A stretch of DNA of 64,000 bases from Novosphingobium kaempferiae (GCF_021227995.1 NZ_CP089301.1:3038001-3102000); one strand, 5' to 3'; shown: positions 43,299 through 51,615, numbered from the stretch's first letter. Notes: a model not told the origin generated them from the letters alone. A program made the numbers and translations.

Positions 43299-43497
43299 CG
43301 CGGTTCTCCGTCGTTTATTTGTCTCGCGACTCGGATAATGCACATAAGCGGCCCCCGATGCACGCGATTTGGTGTGAACCATTCGCATCAAACGATGAAA
43401 CCGTGGCATCGCCGGGTTAAGCGGACATGAGAACGGCGCTACAGGTTTCCCCGTAGCGCCGTTCCCGCTCCGAATTTTAAGTGGTTACGAAAAGATT

Positions 43498-43592
43498 TCG
43501 TCATTGCGAGCGCAGCGAAGCAATCCCATCGGTTGGCCCCATCGGTTTACTCGGCGCCGGATGGCCGGGCGGCTTCGCCGCTCGCAATGACG
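43498..43592. repeat. Degenerate copy of the dispersed palindrome
   Basis: A left arm from 43498 (tcgtcattgcgagcgcagcg, then aagcaatcc) is intact, while the right arm is reduced to a ggcttcgccgctcgcaatga-like sequence ending at 43592. The spacer is longer than in the clean copies. It lies between the two GNAT genes on the same strand. Confidence 0.65.
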
Positions 43593-43597
43593 GTCCG

Positions 43598-44155
43598 TCA
43601 GGCCGCGCGTCGATTCATCGAATCGTCCCCGCCGCAGTCGGCGGGCGATTCGAACACGACTTCGTGCTCGCGCGAGGGGCTGGCGTAGCCGCGCCCCCGG
43701 CTGAACCGCTCGGCCACGCGGCCGGTGCGGCGGAAGCCGACCTTCTCCAGAACGCGCCCCGACGCCGCGTTGTCGACGTGGTGGTGCGCGACGACCCGGC
43801 CATGCCCCAGCGCGCGGGCAAGGCTCAGCAATGCGCGCGCCGCTTCGGTGGCGTAGCCGCGCCCCTGCTCGTCCGGGGTGATCCAGTAGCCGAGGTTCAC
43901 CTCGCCATCGAGCAACGAGAGGCCGCAGGCACCGATGATGCGCGCACCGCCCGCTCCGGGCGCGGTGATGAGAAAGTTCGGAAGCCGGTGATCCTGCGGC
44001 TTCTCGACGAATTCGCGGGCGTCCTCGGCCGTGTAGGGCCACGGCACGCGGGCGAGGTTGCGCACGACGGCCTCATGCCCGATCCGGGCAAGGATTTCGT
44101 CACGATCCTCCGGCCAGGCAGGCCTCAGGAACAGCCTTTCGCTGCGAATGAACAT
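43598..44155 (-). CDS. GNAT family acetyltransferase (RimJ/RimL-like), second copy
   Basis: A 185-residue acetyltransferase from the ATG at 44153-44155, with ggag eight bases upstream. MFIRSERLFLRPAWPEDRDE and WITPDEQGRGYATEAARALL mark the fold. It is a paralogue of the preceding gene, with the same start signature but a different second half. In many alphaproteobacteria one or two such GNAT genes sit between rpmA and obgE; no obgE is next to them here. Confidence 0.88.
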   Translation of the reverse strand: MFIRSERLFLRPAWPEDRDEILARIGHEAVVRNLARVPWPYTAEDAREFVEKPQDHRLPNFLITAPGAGGARIIGACGLSLLDGEVNLGYWITPDEQGRGYATEAARALLSLARALGHGRVVAHHHVDNAASGRVLEKVGFRRTGRVAERFSRGRGYASPSREHEVVFESPADCGGDDSMNRRAA

Positions 44156-44526
44156 ACTCGTATCTCCATCCCCCGCCGCGCGCGTAGCGGGCGGGCGTGA
44201 CATCCCTGTTACGGGGCCTGTCACGATCCAGTGACAAGGTCCGTTAGGGGTGCCGATTACGACGCGAACACGCAGGCTGCGGCAATCTAGCAGCACAACG
44301 GTCCCGCGCCGGGTTACATTGCTGTAACCCCGATCCCGGGTGGGGCGGGCGCTTTCGCGGCTGCACCGGAGCGGTGCAACCCACGCTCGCTGCGCCGGTT
44401 CCCGGGCGCGATGGAGGGAGAAACGAAAAGAGGGAGACGGGCGGGGCCCTCTCCCTCATTCTGCCGATCCTCTAGGAGAATCGGCGGGGCCATCCCGTCA
44501 GGATGGCCCTTTGCAAGACCATCCGA
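44156..44526. other. Intergenic region with palindromes, 371 nt
   Basis: This is the upstream region of the second GNAT gene and the downstream region of rpmA. I see a dyad TGTCAC-N6-GTGACA at 44219-44236, a perfect 20-nt palindrome gggttacattgctgtaaccc at 44311-44330, and near the rpmA end two hairpins (around 44464-44485 and 44489-44508, ggccatcc/ggatggcc). The first two look like protein-binding sites; the last two may end the rplU-rpmA transcript. No coding frame is credible. Confidence 0.6.
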
Positions 44527-44796
44527 TTACTCGGCGGCTTCCGCCATGACGTCTACCGAGACGTACTTGCGGCCCTGCTTGCCGTCATGGAAGCGCACGC
44601 GGCCTTCCGTGAGCGCGAACAGGGTGTGATCCTTGCCAAGACCGACGTTGACGCCGGGGTACACGCGGGTGCCGCGCTGGCGGATGATGATGTTGCCGCC
44701 GATCACTTCCTGACCGCCGAACTTCTTCACGCCGAGACGGCGGCCTGCAGAGTCGCGACCGTTGCGCGACGAACCGCCTGCTTTCTTATGTGCCAT
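44527..44796 (-). CDS. rpmA: 50S ribosomal protein L27
   Basis: An 89-residue large-subunit protein near the peptidyl transferase centre. [20 protein letters not shown] is the standard N-terminus, with [20 protein letters not shown] and the [19 protein letters not shown] core. There is no cleavable N-terminal extension like that of Firmicutes. It is 24 nt after rplU in the same operon. Confidence 0.98.
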   Translation of the reverse strand: MAHKKAGGSSRNGRDSAGRRLGVKKFGGQEVIGGNIIIRQRGTRVYPGVNVGLGKDHTLFALTEGRVRFHDGKQGRKYVSVDVMAEAAE

Positions 44797-44820
44797 TTCT
44801 GGTTACTCCGAAAATCTGGG

Positions 44821-45117
44821 TCAGCCGACGGACACGATGCGCAGCAGGGTCATCTGCTGGCGGTGGCCGTTCTTGCGACGGTAGTTGTGACGGCGGCGCT
44901 TCTTGAACACCACGACCTTCTCGCTCTTGGCCTGCGCGATGATCTCGGCAGCGACGGTCACGTTTGCGACGTCGGCCACTTCGCCGTCCTTGCCGGCGAG
45001 AAGGATGTCGCCCAGGGTGATCTTGTCACCGGCTTCACCAGCCAGCTTCTCGACCGCGATCTTGTCTCCGGCGGCAACCCGGTACTGCTTGCCGCCCGTG
45101 CGCACTACTGCGAACAT
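44821..45117 (-). CDS. rplU: 50S ribosomal protein L21
   Basis: A 98-residue protein from the ATG at 45115-45117, [20 protein letters not shown]. The C-terminal block [20 protein letters not shown] is the conserved rRNA-binding segment. It is the first gene of the rplU-rpmA operon. A promoter-like pair is 141 nt or more upstream, leaving a long structured leader. Confidence 0.98.
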   Translation of the reverse strand: MFAVVRTGGKQYRVAAGDKIAVEKLAGEAGDKITLGDILLAGKDGEVADVANVTVAAEIIAQAKSEKVVVFKKRRRHNYRRKNGHRQQMTLLRIVSVG

Positions 45118-45257
45118 GGTGCCCTTACCTAATCTCAAAAATGCCCGAAACGAGCCGAAACAAACCTGCCCCGGCCGCTGTGGTCCGTGTGGACCGTAAG
45201 CTTTTCGGGCGACGTGCCGACCGTCCCGCGTAATGCGGGCTGCCGGAAAGATGGGTG

Positions 45258-45286
45258 CCGTTAGTGGATGGGCCGATTCGTGTCAA
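45258..45286 (-). promoter_or_regulatory. Predicted promoter and leader of rplU-rpmA
   Basis: On the minus strand TTGACA (45281-45286) and TAACGG (45258-45263) are 17 nt apart; the -35 is a perfect consensus, the -10 weak. The leader from there to the start codon is about 140 nt and has small hairpins at 45225-45239 (cccgc/gcggg) and 45182-45195 (ggtcc/ggacc). The leader may be regulatory; the -10 assignment is uncertain. Confidence 0.5.
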
Positions 45287-45380
45287 CCTCGATCGCGGCT
45301 CCCACGCGCGGGCGGGAGCCGTAAATCCAAAGGTGCGAAAGGCCCTCCCGCTCGGCGTATGCCGTTGCTATGGCACCTTC

Positions 45381-45920
45381 ATGACCCGCGCGAAAGTCCG
45401 TTTCCTCGCCCTGCTCCTTCCGCTCGGCATGGCCGCCTGCTCCGGGTCCGGGGGCTATCCCTCGCTCGCGACTCGCGACGTGGAGCGGCAGGCGGGCCGG
45501 CCCAGCGGCTCCGGCACTCCGGCACAGGGCGATTCGACGGCGCCGCTTCCGGCCCTGCCGCCCGCCAGCGCCGATCTCGTCACCCGGCTCGCCGGGCTGG
45601 TGAAGGTGGCGCAGGAGGCCGACGGGCGTTTCCAGTCCAACCGCCCCGCCGCCGAGCGCGCGGTGGCCGCCGCCGGATCGACCGGCAGCGATTCGTGGAG
45701 CACGGCGAGCGTGGCGCTGGCGAAGCTCGAATCGAGCCGCTCCTCGGCGATGACGGCGCTGGCCGAACTCGACGTGCTCTACGCCGATGCGCGCGACAAG
45801 GCGCCGGTGGAGGAATCGCCGACCTCCGGCGCCATCGGCGAGGCGCGCGCGCAGGTCGCCGCGCTGGTGGACGCACAGGACAGGCTGATCGGCTCGCTCG
45901 CCTCGCGCCTCAAGACCTGA
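45381..45920 (+). CDS. Putative lipoprotein
   Basis: A 179-residue lipoprotein from the ATG at 45381 (MTRAKVRFLALLLPLGMAAC, lipid Cys20). A Gly/Ser/Pro-rich linker is followed by a largely alpha-helical region, ADLVTRLAGLVKVAQEADGR to DAQDRLIGSLASRLKT, that looks like a coiled-coil or helical bundle. No family recognised. It is divergent from rplU and ends in a symmetric terminator. Confidence 0.75.
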   Translation: MTRAKVRFLALLLPLGMAACSGSGGYPSLATRDVERQAGRPSGSGTPAQGDSTAPLPALPPASADLVTRLAGLVKVAQEADGRFQSNRPAAERAVAAAGSTGSDSWSTASVALAKLESSRSSAMTALAELDVLYADARDKAPVEESPTSGAIGEARAQVAALVDAQDRLIGSLASRLKT

Positions 45921-45927
45921 CGCGAAA

Positions 45928-45960
45928 AGTCCCATCCTTCCTCATCGGAAGGATGGGACT
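45928..45960. terminator. Bidirectional terminator
   Basis: A perfect 14-bp stem (agtcccatccttcc/ggaaggatgggact) with a 5-nt loop. It is flanked by aaaa on the left (a T run on the minus strand). It sits between convergent genes ending at 45920 and 46015. Confidence 0.85.
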
Positions 45961-46014
45961 CCCCGAACGTTTGAGCGTGTCCGCCTGAAAGCCCCCCGGC
46001 CCAGGCCTCCGCGC

Positions 46015-46434
46015 TCAGGTAAAGGCGACGATCAACGCGACCGCCAGGCCCCAGCACAGGATCAGCACGGGTAGCGTGAGAACCTGTACGGCCGCCTCGT
46101 TGGCCGAGAGCCTTCCGCTCAGAGTATCGATGCCGCGCGCGGCGAACTGGCCCCAGGTGGGCGCGGCGGCATCGTTGTGGGGCTGCATCCTCGTCCAGTA
46201 CCCCGCCAGCCCGAAGGCCATGAGCACGAAGCCGGCGAATATGACCATCGGGATCGCCAACTCCGGGTTCATGAACACCGAGGCCATGACCCCGATGAAG
46301 GCGAGGTAGAGCGCGACGGTGGCCACATAGAGCCCGGTCGGCAGGCCGAAGCTGCGGTCTACCTTCGTGCGGGCGGGAACGGCGGTGACCGTGGCCAGAC
46401 CCTGAAGCTGCTGCTGGGTAAGACGCTGGGACAT
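46015..46434 (-). CDS. Hypothetical membrane protein
   Basis: A 139-residue protein with three clear hydrophobic segments (GLYVATVALYLAFIGVMASV, IPMVIFAGFVLMAFGLAGYW and VLTLPVLILCWGLAVALIVA). The N-terminal 30 residues are soluble and glutamine-rich. I recognise no family. Its start ATG is at 46432-46434 with ggag upstream. Confidence 0.7.
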   Translation of the reverse strand: MSQRLTQQQLQGLATVTAVPARTKVDRSFGLPTGLYVATVALYLAFIGVMASVFMNPELAIPMVIFAGFVLMAFGLAGYWTRMQPHNDAAAPTWGQFAARGIDTLSGRLSANEAAVQVLTLPVLILCWGLAVALIVAFT

Positions 46435-46513
46435 GATGCTGATCTCCTTGGGTGATCGGCATATGCGCGCCCTTGCGCCACGATTCCTTGATACGGGTCA
46501 AATGCGCGGGAAT

Positions 46514-46957
46514 TTACGCCCAGCGCGCGATGTCCTCGAAATCCTGCGTGCGCGGTTCGATCCAGCGCCATTCGCCGCCGGTCTTCTCGCGCTTCCAGAA
46601 CCACGATTCGCTCTTGAGGTGGTCCATCGCGAAATCGGCGGCGGCGAAGGCGTCGCGGCGGTGGCGCGCGGCGGCAGCGACGAGGACGATGGGCTCGGTC
46701 GGCAGCATCACGCCGCTGCGGTGGATGACGAGGAGGCCGTCGAGCGCCCAGCGTTCGCGCACCTGCGCCGCCAGATCGCGCATCGCGGGGAGCGTAAGCG
46801 GATCGTAGTGCCGCAGTTCCAGCGCCTCGCACCCGCCGCCTTCCCGCACCTGGCCGAGAAAGCTGACGATCCCGCCCGCCTGCGGATGCGCGGCGGTGAA
46901 GGCGCGCATTTCCTCCCCGGCATCGAACGCGGCGGTGATCAGGCGGACGTCTGACAT
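46514..46957 (-). CDS. moaE: Molybdopterin synthase catalytic subunit MoaE
   Basis: The large subunit that, with MoaD, inserts two sulphurs into precursor Z to form molybdopterin. It has 147 residues from the ATG at 46955-46957. Typical motifs are GGIVSFLGQVREGG, LELRHYDPLTLPAM and HRRDAFAAADFAMDHLKSES, which carries the active-site Lys. Start is one base after the moaD stop. The cluster order is folB, 115-residue gene, moaA, moaD, moaE. Confidence 0.95.
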   Translation of the reverse strand: MSDVRLITAAFDAGEEMRAFTAAHPQAGGIVSFLGQVREGGGCEALELRHYDPLTLPAMRDLAAQVRERWALDGLLVIHRSGVMLPTEPIVLVAAAARHRRDAFAAADFAMDHLKSESWFWKREKTGGEWRWIEPRTQDFEDIARWA

Positions 46958-46958
46958 T

Positions 46959-47207
46959 TCAGCCACCCGAGACCGGCGGCAGGAAGGCGAGTTCGTCGCC
47001 ATCGGAGAGCGTCAGCCCCTCCTTGTCGGCGATCAGCGCGCCGTTGATCGCGACCCGCACCCGGTCGGCGGCGACCGCCCCGGCAAGCTGCGGCGACAGG
47101 CGCTCCAGCACGCCGCTCCAGCCGAGCGGGCCGTCTGCCGAAATGCCGAGTTCAGGCCGCCCCGCCATCTCTTCGAGACGGCCGAGAAACACCAGCTTTG
47201 CCTGCAA
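46959..47207 (-). CDS. moaD: Molybdopterin synthase sulphur carrier subunit MoaD
   Basis: An 82-residue ubiquitin-fold protein ending in the required Gly-Gly (FLPPVSGG), which is thiocarboxylated by MoeB. It starts with TTG at 47205-47207, one base after the moaA stop, giving MQAKLVFLGRLEEMAG. The spacing to moaE is also a single base, so translation is likely coupled to make the 2:2 complex. Confidence 0.93.
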   Translation of the reverse strand: MQAKLVFLGRLEEMAGRPELGISADGPLGWSGVLERLSPQLAGAVAADRVRVAINGALIADKEGLTLSDGDELAFLPPVSGG

Positions 47208-47208
47208 G

Positions 47209-48228
47209 TCAGCCCCCGGTCATCGACATGTGGCGCGCCAGCGCGGGCGCGGCGCCGCGCGCGTCGATGGCGAAGTGATGGCGCGCAGGCTTGATCCGCA
47301 TCGCCGTGTCGAGTGCGTCGGACAGCGCGGCTTGAGGATCGTCGGACCGCAGCGCGGCGCGCAGGTCCACCCGCTCGTTGCCGCCGAGGCAGGCGTAGAG
47401 CTGTCCCGTCGCAGTCACGCGGATGCGGTTGCAGCCGTCGCAGAAGTTGTTGGTGAGCGGGGTGATGAGGCCGAGCCTGCCCCCGGTCTCAGCCACATCC
47501 CAGTACCGCGCCGGGCCGCCGGTGCGGTGGCCGCTGGGCGTCAGCGTCCAGCGCTTCGCCAGATCCTCCTGCACCGAGACGAGCGGCAGGTAGTGATCGA
47601 AGCGATCTTCCTCCACCTCGCCGAGCGGCATGACCTCGATCAGCGTCGCCTCGAAGCCCTGCCCGTGCGCCCAACCGATGATGTCGGCAATCTCGTGCTC
47701 GTTCACGCCCTTGAGCGCCACGGTGTTGAGCTTGACCTTCAGCCCCGCCGCCTTCGCCGCCGCCAGCCCTTCGAGCACCTGCGGCAGCGAATCGCGCCGC
47801 GTCAGCTTCGCGAAGGCATCCCGGTCCAGCGTGTCGAGCGAGACGTTGATGCGCCGCACGCCCGAGGCGCGCAGGTCGTCCGCGAACTCGGCAAGGCGGG
47901 TGCCGTTGGTGGTGAGGGTCAGTTCCTCAAGCCCACCCTGCCCGTCATTCGCACCGATGCGGCGGCCGAGCGCGCGAACGAGGTCGATCATGTCGCGCCG
48001 CACCAGCGGCTCGCCGCCGGTCAGCCGCAGCTTGGTGATGCCCCGCGCGATGAAGCCGAGCGCAAGGTCGTGCATCTCGTCGAGGGTGAGCACGTCCTTC
48101 CTCGGCAGGAAGGTCATGCGTTCGGGCATGCAGTAGGCGCAGCGCAAGTCGCAACGGTCCGTCACCGACAGGCGCAGGTAGGTGATCCGGCGCTGGAACT
48201 GGTCGACGAGGGGCTGCGGCGTGGTCAT
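47209..48228 (-). CDS. moaA: GTP 3',8-cyclase MoaA
   Basis: A radical SAM enzyme, the first step of molybdenum cofactor synthesis (with MoaC, not in the window). It has 339 residues. The SAM cluster cysteines are Cys26, Cys30 and Cys33 (CDLRCAYC). The second cluster is in FCDGCNRIRVTATGQLYACL. It ends in the conserved Gly-Gly (SMTGG). The start overlaps the preceding 115-residue gene by 4 nt. Confidence 0.96.
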   Translation of the reverse strand: MTTPQPLVDQFQRRITYLRLSVTDRCDLRCAYCMPERMTFLPRKDVLTLDEMHDLALGFIARGITKLRLTGGEPLVRRDMIDLVRALGRRIGANDGQGGLEELTLTTNGTRLAEFADDLRASGVRRINVSLDTLDRDAFAKLTRRDSLPQVLEGLAAAKAAGLKVKLNTVALKGVNEHEIADIIGWAHGQGFEATLIEVMPLGEVEEDRFDHYLPLVSVQEDLAKRWTLTPSGHRTGGPARYWDVAETGGRLGLITPLTNNFCDGCNRIRVTATGQLYACLGGNERVDLRAALRSDDPQAALSDALDTAMRIKPARHHFAIDARGAAPALARHMSMTGG

Positions 48229-48572
48229 TCCGACTGATATAGCACCGAGCCCGCGCCGTTACCATTGAGCGGAAGTATCTGCCCCGTCACACCCGATGCA
48301 CCATCGAGCCAGCGTTGCGCGGCCATGATCGCCTTACGCTCGTCGCTCTCCACCGCGTTGACGCGCGAGGGGGCGAAGCGGCGGGCGAGGCCCTGCACGG
48401 CGGCAAGACGCCAGCCGCGATGCTCGTGGTCCGCCGGCAGGAATACCAGCGTCAGCGGGTCAGCGCCGCCGTAGAGCGTCGCCTCGATCCCCGGCAGCAA
48501 CCGCGCATGAAAATCGGCTGCCGCCTCGAGCGCATCTTCCGACAGCGGCCCGACGAACAGCAGTTCGTTCAA
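48225..48572 (-). CDS. Conserved hypothetical protein between folB and moaA
   Basis: A 115-residue protein, MNELLFVGPLSEDALEAAAD to GNGAGSVLYQSE. It looks like a compact alpha/beta domain with one short beta-alpha start and the C-terminal GVTGQILPLNGNGAGS, which resembles the end of short-chain dehydrogenase-type folds but lacks the dinucleotide motif and catalytic residues. It overlaps both folB and moaA by 4 nt and is therefore embedded in a pterin/Moco operon. Function unknown. Confidence 0.75.
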   Translation of the reverse strand: MNELLFVGPLSEDALEAAADFHARLLPGIEATLYGGADPLTLVFLPADHEHRGWRLAAVQGLARRFAPSRVNAVESDERKAIMAAQRWLDGASGVTGQILPLNGNGAGSVLYQSE

Positions 48573-48940
48573 CGCCTTACCCGCGTGAGGGTCATACCGA
48601 TCTGCTCGTTAGCCTCGGTCAGCGCCAGCTTGACGATCTTCACCGTCACCCCCTCGACCCGATCGTCCTGCAGGAACAGCGTCTCGCAGACGTGGTCGGC
48701 CACGGCCTCGATCAGCTTGAAGTGGACACCCTGCGGCAGCGCCTCGGACGCCGCGAACTTGAGGTCCATGTAGTTCTTGCTCGCCGTCAGCGGCGTGTCG
48801 GGGGCGTAGTGGTCCGCGGGCTTGAGCTTCACCGAGATGGTGAAACGCAGCGGTTGCGGCTTGCCGGTTTCCTCCGAGTAGATGCCAGTGAGGACATCCT
48901 GCTCGAAATCGGCGACTTCAAGGATCAGCGAATCGGCCAT
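48569..48940 (-). CDS. folB: Dihydroneopterin aldolase FolB
   Basis: A folate-pathway aldolase (or epimerase) of 123 residues from the ATG at 48938-48940. The pattern SLILEVADFEQDVLTGIYSE then LTASKNYMDLKFAASEA and HFKLIEAVADHVCETLF with the catalytic Lys/Glu surroundings is standard. It overlaps the next gene by 4 nt (atga). A palindrome copy lies upstream, between it and the methyltransferase. Confidence 0.92.
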   Translation of the reverse strand: MADSLILEVADFEQDVLTGIYSEETGKPQPLRFTISVKLKPADHYAPDTPLTASKNYMDLKFAASEALPQGVHFKLIEAVADHVCETLFLQDDRVEGVTVKIVKLALTEANEQIGMTLTRVRR

Positions 48941-48984
48941 GATGTGCGGGCCTTTAGGCGATGATCGCGCGCGACGAAAACATT

Positions 48985-49072
48985 TCGTCATTGCGAGCGT
49001 AGCGAAGCAATCGAGGGGCGGGCTGTGACGCTGGATTGCTTCCCCCGGCCTTCGCCGGGGTCGCAATGACGA
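48985..49072. repeat. Variant copy of the dispersed palindrome with an inserted hairpin
   Basis: The left arm is intact (48985-49012) apart from its last bases. The right arm keeps both ends (tggattgctt and tcgcaatgacga) but its middle is replaced by a hairpin-forming ccccggccttcgccgggg (49043-49060). So the outer stem is retained while the centre is changed. Confidence 0.7.
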
Positions 49073-49097
49073 AAGACGGTGTATGCCGCAGGGGGCT

Positions 49098-49985
49098 TCA
49101 GGCCGGGTTCGACCACCGCGCGAAGATCGCAGTCGGCAGCAACCGGCCCTCGCCGTCCTCGCGCACCGAAAGGTCGCCGTGCTCGATCTTGCCCGGCAGG
49201 CCCGCGAACAGTTCGTCCATCAGCCCGGCCAGCGCCAGCGAGGACATGCGCACCGCATAGACCGTCAGGAACAGGAACCGGCTGTCGGCGTCGAGCAGCT
49301 TGCGGCAGTCCGCCAGCAGGCCGGGAAGGTTCTCCTCCAGCCGCCAGGTCTCGCCGTCGGGGCCGCGCCCGAACTTGGGCGGGTCGAGGATGATGCCGTC
49401 GTAGCGCTTCTGGCGCCGCACTTCGCGCGCGGCGAACTTGGCGGCGTCATCGATCATCCAGCGCACCGGGCGGTCCTGGAGCCCCGCCAGCGCCGCATTC
49501 TCGCGCGCCTGGGCGACCGACTTCTTGGACGCATCGACATGCGTCACCGGACCGTGGGCGGAGAGCGCCAGCGTGCCGACGCCGGTGTAGCCGAACAGGT
49601 TCATGGTGCTGGCATCGGTGCGCCCGGCCAGCATTGCGCGCATCCAGTCCCACACCGGCGCCATGTCCGGGAAGAAGCCGAGATGGCGGAACGGAGTGCA
49701 TTGCGCGGTGAACGACACCTCGTTCCACGCCAGCGGCCAGCCTTCGCGCGGCACGGGCTTGTCGAACTGCCACCTGCCGCCGCCGTCCTCGTCGGAGCCG
49801 GGTACGAATTCGCCGTGCGCGTCCCAATGCTCCGAACGCGGGGTCCACATCGCCTGCGGTTCCGGGCGCACGAAGCGGTAGTCGCCGTAACGCTCCAGCT
49901 TGCGGCCATGGCCCGAATCGACGAGGCCGTAGTCCGCCCAGCCCTCTCCGGCGAGGATCAGCGGTTGGGTTACGAGTTCAGCCAT
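49098..49985 (-). CDS. Class I SAM-dependent methyltransferase, RlmI/RlmK-like
   Basis: A 295-residue methyltransferase. The SAM motif is MNLFGYTGVGTLALSAHG with the acidic VTHVDASKKSVAQARENA. The YDGIILDPPKFGRGPDGE motif matches the 23S rRNA cytosine methyltransferase group (RlmI). An N-terminal segment (ERYGDYRFVRPEPQAMW) is short compared with the full PUA-containing RlmI. The target is probably rRNA, but the exact base is not determined. Its ATG shares a base with the thrC stop. Confidence 0.87.
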   Translation of the reverse strand: MAELVTQPLILAGEGWADYGLVDSGHGRKLERYGDYRFVRPEPQAMWTPRSEHWDAHGEFVPGSDEDGGGRWQFDKPVPREGWPLAWNEVSFTAQCTPFRHLGFFPDMAPVWDWMRAMLAGRTDASTMNLFGYTGVGTLALSAHGPVTHVDASKKSVAQARENAALAGLQDRPVRWMIDDAAKFAAREVRRQKRYDGIILDPPKFGRGPDGETWRLEENLPGLLADCRKLLDADSRFLFLTVYAVRMSSLALAGLMDELFAGLPGKIEHGDLSVREDGEGRLLPTAIFARWSNPA

Positions 49986-51388
49986 CAGACTTTCGGCGCG
50001 GCATGGGCCGCCACGAATTCGGTCACGGCCTCGAACGTGCCGGGCAGCGTTTCGTACTTTTCCTCGCGGTCGAACAGGTCGCCGACGCGGGTGGGAAGGC
50101 TCGGGCGCTGGCCGGTGGCGCGCTCGACGGCTTCGGGGAACTTGGCCGGGTGCGCGGTCGCCAGCGTGACGACGGGCACGCCCGCGTCGATCCCTGCGGT
50201 ACGCGCGGCGAAGAGGCCGCAGGCGGTGTGCGGGTCGATCAGTTCGCCGGTGCTCTCGTAAGCCCAGCGGATCGTCGATGCCATCTCGTCCGCATCGGCG
50301 CGGGCCGAGGTGAACAGCGCCGATGCGCCTTCGCGCTGCGCGTTGGTGAGTTGCATCGCCTTGGTCGCCTCGAACCCGGCCATCTGCTCGGCCAGGGCCT
50401 TGCCGTCGCGACCGCCGAGGTCGAACAGCAGGCGCTCGAAGTTCGACGACACCTGGATGTCCATCGACGGCGCGGCGGTGGGCGTGACCGTCCCTTGCGA
50501 ATAGTCACCCTCGGCCAGAGCGCGGTGGAGGATGTCGTTCACGTTGGTCGCGACGATCAGCTTCTCGACCGGCAGGCCCATCTGCGCCGCGACATATCCG
50601 GCGAAGACGTCGCCGAAGTTGCCGGTCGGCACCGAGAACGCGACCTTGCGGTGCGGCGCGCCCAGCTGGAGCCCGGCGGCGAAGTAGTACACCACCTGCG
50701 CCATCAGGCGGGCCCAGTTGATCGAGTTCACCGCGCCGATGGCGAAGCGGTCGGTCATGCCCTTGTCGTTGAACACGCGCTTCACGATCGCCTGTGCATC
50801 GTCGAAGTTGGCGTGCTCCAGCGCGAGGTTGTGGACGTTGGGCGCCAGCACGGTGGTCATCTGGCGACGCTGCACGTCCGAGACGCGGCCCTTGGGGTGG
50901 AGCATGAAGATGTCCACCTTCGCGCGCCCCGCCACCGCGTCGATCGCCGCCGATCCGGTGTCGCCCGAAGTCGCGCCGACGATCGTCAGGTTGCGGTCCG
51001 AACGGCTGAGGAATTCCTCGAAGAGCAGGCCGAGCAGTTGCAGCGCCACGTCCTTGAACGCCAGCGTCGGGCCGTGGAACAGTTCCAGCAGCCACTGCTG
51101 CGAATCGATCTGCTTGAGCGGCGTCACCGCATCGTGCGCGAACCGGCCATAAGCCTGCGTCGTCAGTTCCAGCAGGCGCTCTTCGGTCAGGCTGCCCGCG
51201 ACGAACGGCGCCATGACCTTGGCAGCCAGCTGCGCATAAGGCAGGCCCGCCCAGCTCGCGATCTCCTCGGCCGAGAAGCGCGGCCACTCACGCGGTACGT
51301 AAAGTCCACCGTCCGATGCGAGGCCGGCAAGCGTCGCGCCTTCGAAGTCGAGCGCAGGAGCGCTGCCGCGGGTGCTGATGTAGTCCAT
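49985..51388 (-). CDS. thrC: Threonine synthase
   Basis: A PLP enzyme converting O-phosphohomoserine to threonine. It has 467 residues. The start MDYISTRGSAPALDFEGATL is typical of the type 2 proteobacterial enzyme. The PLP lysine is Lys112 in LAFKDVALQLLG, with GATSGDTGSAAIDAV as the phosphate-binding motif. The gene leads a two-gene unit with the RlmI-like gene; a 292-nt gap upstream contains a palindrome. Confidence 0.96.
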   Translation of the reverse strand: MDYISTRGSAPALDFEGATLAGLASDGGLYVPREWPRFSAEEIASWAGLPYAQLAAKVMAPFVAGSLTEERLLELTTQAYGRFAHDAVTPLKQIDSQQWLLELFHGPTLAFKDVALQLLGLLFEEFLSRSDRNLTIVGATSGDTGSAAIDAVAGRAKVDIFMLHPKGRVSDVQRRQMTTVLAPNVHNLALEHANFDDAQAIVKRVFNDKGMTDRFAIGAVNSINWARLMAQVVYYFAAGLQLGAPHRKVAFSVPTGNFGDVFAGYVAAQMGLPVEKLIVATNVNDILHRALAEGDYSQGTVTPTAAPSMDIQVSSNFERLLFDLGGRDGKALAEQMAGFEATKAMQLTNAQREGASALFTSARADADEMASTIRWAYESTGELIDPHTACGLFAARTAGIDAGVPVVTLATAHPAKFPEAVERATGQRPSLPTRVGDLFDREEKYETLPGTFEAVTEFVAAHAAPKV

Positions 51389-51529
51389 GGCGCGCGGTTA
51401 GCCGCGAAGGCGGGAAATGAAAAGACTGTGCGGAAGGGGGAGGACGAAAGAAATGAATCTGGCGGGCGACCGTGAAACTCCGCCAGGCCAATGCCAGCTG
51501 GCAGCGCGGTGCACCCTACTGCCTTTTTT

Positions 51530-51615
51530 CGTCATTCCCGCGAAGGCGGGAACCCATCTCCCGACATCGCCTGTTGCACCGGCATCAAATGGGTCCCCGC
51601 CTTCGCGGGGATGAC
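51530..51615. repeat. Dispersed palindrome, family C
   Basis: cgtcattcccgcgaaggcgg then gaacccat on the left and atgggtccccgccttcgcgg then ggatgac on the right pair over about 27 nt with a few differences, around a 30-nt spacer. The outer gtcatt/atgac ends resemble those of the 77-nt family. Located in the 292-nt gap between thrC and ruvC; nothing else is seen in that gap. Confidence 0.75.
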
